NCBI GenBank assembly: GCA_037147235.1
Contig: JBAWVO010000154.1
Coordinates: forward strand, 1-15,362
From: JANXQG01 sp037147235
GTDB taxonomy: Bacteria > Planctomycetota > Planctomycetia > Pirellulales > Thermoguttaceae
DNA length: 15,362 nucleotides
Reading direction: 5' to 3'
Shown here piece by piece: positions 14,273-15,362 of this stretch. The first letter of the stretch is position 1, and each line of letters starts with the position of its first letter. Under the pieces are notes generated by a model that saw nothing but the letters and a program-made list of their open reading frames with translations, did not search any database and had not been told where the DNA came from. Made by a program: the position numbers and the translations under genes.

Positions 14273-15362
14273 TTACCGACCAAGGTATCGACATCGGGTC
14301 GGCGGCAACGCCAAGGGACGGACGACGGTCGTCACGACGCTCGATGTGATGTCGGTCGGGTTGGAGTTCGATTGCAGAACAACAGGCACATTAACTTTCG
14401 CCGAAACCGAGGATGCGGTCCGTCCGAGATACCAATATTTGGTCGGCGGCAACGCCAAAAGATGGACCACACTCGTCACGACGCTTGACGTGAAATCGGC
14501 CGGATTGGCGTTCGGGTCCATATTATCGCTGAAGACTACTGCCGTGTTGGTGATTGTGCTTGCGGCTGCCGTCGTGACTTGGCCCATGACCGTGATCATG
14601 ACTGTGTCCGTGCCCGAGCCTTCCTTCCCCAGGGTGCCCAGGTAAAGAGTGAGTATGTTGCCCGAGATCGTCGCCGAATTCTGACCACTGGCCGAAAGAT
14701 AGGCGAATCCTGTCGGCAGTGTATCGACGACCGTTACCCCCGTGGCAGTTGTGAGCGAATGATTGCTCACGACCAGCGAATACGTCAGGCCAGAACCGAC
14801 GGTCACCGGATTGGGCGTCGCGGTCTTGACGATCTTCATCTCAGGGAAATCGGTCGGAACAACAGGTACGTCGATCGGCGTCGAAATCGAGGCCGAGTTG
14901 TTGGCCGGGTTGACGTCGGTCGTGCCGGCGGGCGCGGACACCGTGGCCGTGTTCACGAGGTTGCCGCTGGCCGAGGGTGAAACCGCCGCCACCAGCGTGA
15001 AGGTCACGCTGGCCCCGGGCACCAGGTTGACCAGGTTGTTGACGATGCTCCCCGTCCCGCTCGGCGTCGCCACGCTGGCACCCGCCGAGGCAAAGGTGGA
15101 CCAGGCGGCGGAGTTGATCGACGCCGGCAGTAGATCGTTGACCGCCGCCCCGACCACGGCCGAAGGGCCATTATTGCTGACCACGATGGAATACGTCGTG
15201 CTCGTGCCAGGCGTGTAGGTTGGCACGCCGTCCGTCTTGCTGATCGCCAGGTCGAATGCCGTTACGGGCGTGTCCGTGTCGGTCGCCGAGTTGTTGGCCG
15301 GGTTGATGTCGGTCGTGCCGGCGGGCGCGGACACCGTGGCCGTGTTCACGAGGTTGCCGCTG
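14273..15362 (-). CDS. DUF11-repeat surface or secreted protein, 3' part only
   Basis: The reading frame is open at the right edge, so the N-terminus lies outside the window; 363 residues are visible. It is rich in Thr, Ser, Ala, Val and Asn, with DUF11-type repeats (NPANNSA, NTATV, YSIVVSNNGPSAV, YSLVVSNHS, ATGVTVVDTLPTGF). DUF11 proteins are exported and build extracellular stalks or adhesins. One unit is nearly identical over 77 bp to another 393 bp away (14893-14969 and 15286-15362, one difference seen), i.e. a period of 131 codons. At the C-terminus, a 33-residue segment ending in ALPPT(K/R)(Y/C)(W/R)YLGR is present twice. No cell-wall anchor or sorting signal is visible at the end. Confidence 0.8.
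   Translation of the reverse strand, partial: SGNLVNTATVSAPAGTTDINPANNSATDTDTPVTAFDLAISKTDGVPTYTPGTSTTYSIVVSNNGPSAVVGAAVNDLLPASINSAAWSTFASAGASVATPSGTGSIVNNLVNLVPGASVTFTLVAAVSPSASGNLVNTATVSAPAGTTDVNPANNSASISTPIDVPVVPTDFPEMKIVKTATPNPVTVGSGLTYSLVVSNHSLTTATGVTVVDTLPTGFAYLSASGQNSATISGNILTLYLGTLGKEGSGTDTVMITVMGQVTTAAASTITNTAVVFSDNMDPNANPADFTSSVVTSVVHLLALPPTKYWYLGRTASSVSAKVNVPVVLQSNSNPTDITSSVVTTVVRPLALPPTRCRYLGR
14276..14518 (-). repeat. Two diverged copies of a 99-bp segment at the end of the DUF11 gene
   Basis: Copy one, 14420-14518, encodes DPNANPADFTSSVV...YLGR and copy two, 14276-14374, encodes QSNSNPTDITSSVV...YLGR. They are separated by 45 bp. They share long runs such as GGCGGCAACGCCAA and CGTCACGACGCT on the plus strand. 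The second copy is more diverged and directly precedes the stop. Confidence 0.7.
14893..15362 (-). repeat. Near-identical 77-bp direct repeat inside the DUF11 gene
   Basis: 14893-14969 and 15286-15362 differ at only one position by eye (C/T in the GTTGA(C/T)GTCGG stretch) and are 393 bp apart, exactly 131 codons. The second copy is cut by the window edge, so the true repeat may be longer. High identity suggests recent duplication or gene conversion of a DUF11 unit. Confidence 0.75.

Noticed and set aside
1..15362. CRISPR array, tRNA or rRNA gene, or insertion-sequence transposase
   Set aside because: No regularly spaced repeats, no tRNA or rRNA-like sequence and no transposase motif were seen in any frame.

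Overview
The window looks like a chromosomal piece of a planctomycete, probably from the Pirellulales. This is inferred from protein styles, not from a search: a secreted TPR protein with a CHAT-like end, a BatA/VWA protein of the type often seen there, an MnmE-like GTPase without the usual C-terminus, several secreted proteins, GC-rich coding DNA and patchy Shine-Dalgarno use. Almost every gene lies on the minus strand, so the story reads from right to left.

Right end (15362 to 14273): the 3' part of a secreted or surface DUF11-repeat protein, cut by the window edge. Then 445 bp without a gene, holding inverted repeats. Next, 13827 to 11839: a membrane-anchored BatA/VWA protein with an intact MIDAS. 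After 388 bp, kamA (11450-10131) encodes a lysine 2,3-aminomutase with its radical-SAM cysteines, PLP lysine and lysine-binding aspartates in place. The 388 bp contain a good promoter and a leader of about 145 nt full of hairpins, the last of which holds the kamA Shine-Dalgarno sequence in its loop.

Middle (10040 to 7344): a secreted helical-repeat protein whose AT-rich C-terminus is an internal duplication, a lone antitoxin-like gene, and a complete plus-strand PIN-toxin module (antitoxin plus VapC) with a clear promoter. This block separates kamA from the next group.

Left (7098 to 75): two different ATP-grasp ligases of the D-Ala-D-Ala ligase superfamily, a small GNAT acetyltransferase, an MnmE-like GTPase starting at TTG three bases after the GNAT stop, and the large TPR/CHAT-like secreted protein.

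How the genes may work together: an aminomutase making beta-lysine, an N-acetyltransferase and two carboxylate-amine ligases are the parts needed to make an (acetyl-)beta-lysine-containing peptide or solute. That is the best candidate for an undescribed system here, with kamA under a structured leader RNA. The link is inference from gene content; the toxin-antitoxin block between the two halves may be a later insertion.
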